From: Pseudomonas rhizophila
Lineage (GTDB): Bacteria > Pseudomonadota > Gammaproteobacteria > Pseudomonadales > Pseudomonadaceae
NCBI RefSeq assembly: GCF_003033885.1
Contig: NZ_CP024081.1
Span: 3,844,554 to 3,908,553, forward strand
Reading direction: 5' to 3'
Length of the DNA: 64,000 nucleotides
The position numbers were made by a program, and so were the translations under genes. Below the pieces are notes generated by a model. It was given only the letters and a program-made list of their open reading frames with translations. It made no database searches and was not told where the DNA came from. Shown here one piece after another: positions 63,857 to 64,000 of this stretch (position 1 is the stretch's first letter; every line of letters starts with the position of its first letter).

Positions 63857-64000
63857 TCACAGGATCCGGTAAAGCAGCCGCTCGATCCGCACCCGGCTGA
63901 CCCGTTTCAGAAACCTGGCGACTGCGGCGGGATAGTCCGGCAGGGTTTCCAGGTCCAGATATCGATTGATGCGCCGGGTGTGCTGGTAAATCTGCTCAAG
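63857..64000 (-). CDS. C-terminal end of an unidentified leftward gene (partial)
   Basis: The last 47 codons are open from the right window edge to a TGA at 63857-63859. The segment is basic and helical (LKRVSRVRIERLLYRIL at the end, YQHTRRINRYLDLETLPDYP before it). The stop overlaps the region of the AraC gene start, so the two may be coupled. The family cannot be told from this piece. Confidence 0.6.
   Translation of the reverse strand, partial: LEQIYQHTRRINRYLDLETLPDYPAAVARFLKRVSRVRIERLLYRIL

Overview
The window is GC-rich chromosomal DNA of a gamma-proteobacterium, most probably a Pseudomonas of the P. fluorescens group. The evidence is the gene content (OprD-family porins, LigD of the phosphoesterase-ligase-polymerase type, a FadAx-type branched-chain acyl-CoA cluster, a VgrG island) and the characteristic REP/REPIN palindromes ending in GTGGGAGC or GTGGCGAGGGG. 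The species assignment is inference. No rRNA, tRNA, CRISPR array, integrase or insertion sequence was seen. Layout, 1-15 kb: the 3' part of a DinG/XPD-type helicase whose stop codon lies just beyond a REP; an orphan hybrid histidine kinase with two PAS domains; two small membrane proteins; a CPA1 cation/proton antiporter preceded by five 13-bp tandem repeats; then a tight operon of a haem-oxygenase-like diiron protein, a PrmC-like methyltransferase, a YbdK/GCS2 carboxylate-amine ligase and LigD; then a Yip1-family protein, a CinA/PncC-type amidase, a one-TM protein, a DUF421 protein, an SDR and a VOC protein. 15-32 kb: a PatB/MalY C-S lyase divergent from a membrane-sensor chemotaxis receptor; two small lipoproteins; an isoquinoline-oxidoreductase-like Mo/Fe-S pair beside an OprD porin; a LacI-regulated ABC importer ending in a metallophosphoesterase, with one permease frameshifted at a run of six A/T; an MFS exporter divergent from a LysR regulator; and another SDR. 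32.7-40.7 kb: seven co-directional genes forming a type VI secretion VgrG island. These are VgrG, a DUF6484 protein, a DUF2169 adaptor, a degenerate ketosynthase-like protein, a PAAR-like (DUF4150) protein with a Cys/His-rich C-terminal tail resembling an HNH nuclease, its candidate immunity protein, and a TIGR02270 HEAT-like protein. Most genes overlap or nearly touch, so they are probably co-expressed and build one loaded VgrG spike. 41-54 kb: a lipoprotein alpha/beta hydrolase, a second OprD porin, a mechanosensitive channel with a cyclic-nucleotide-binding domain, a 609-bp scar containing a fragment of an HlyD-type adaptor, and a TonB-dependent receptor divergent from a PhnD/C/E/E-type ABC importer (families of this kind have been named putative selenate or phosphonate transporters). 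A UDP-glucose 6-dehydrogenase gene with a terminator and an HPP-family membrane protein follow. 54.6-64 kb: a catabolic block for valine/isoleucine-derived acyl-CoAs. A 3-hydroxyisobutyryl-CoA hydrolase and an acyl-CoA dehydrogenase read rightwards; across a REPIN, a convergent operon reads leftwards (acyl-CoA synthetase, SDR hydroxyacyl-CoA dehydrogenase, thiolase, acyl-CoA dehydrogenase, enoyl-CoA hydratase) with an upstream AraC-family regulator. The window ends in the last 47 codons of an unidentified leftward gene.
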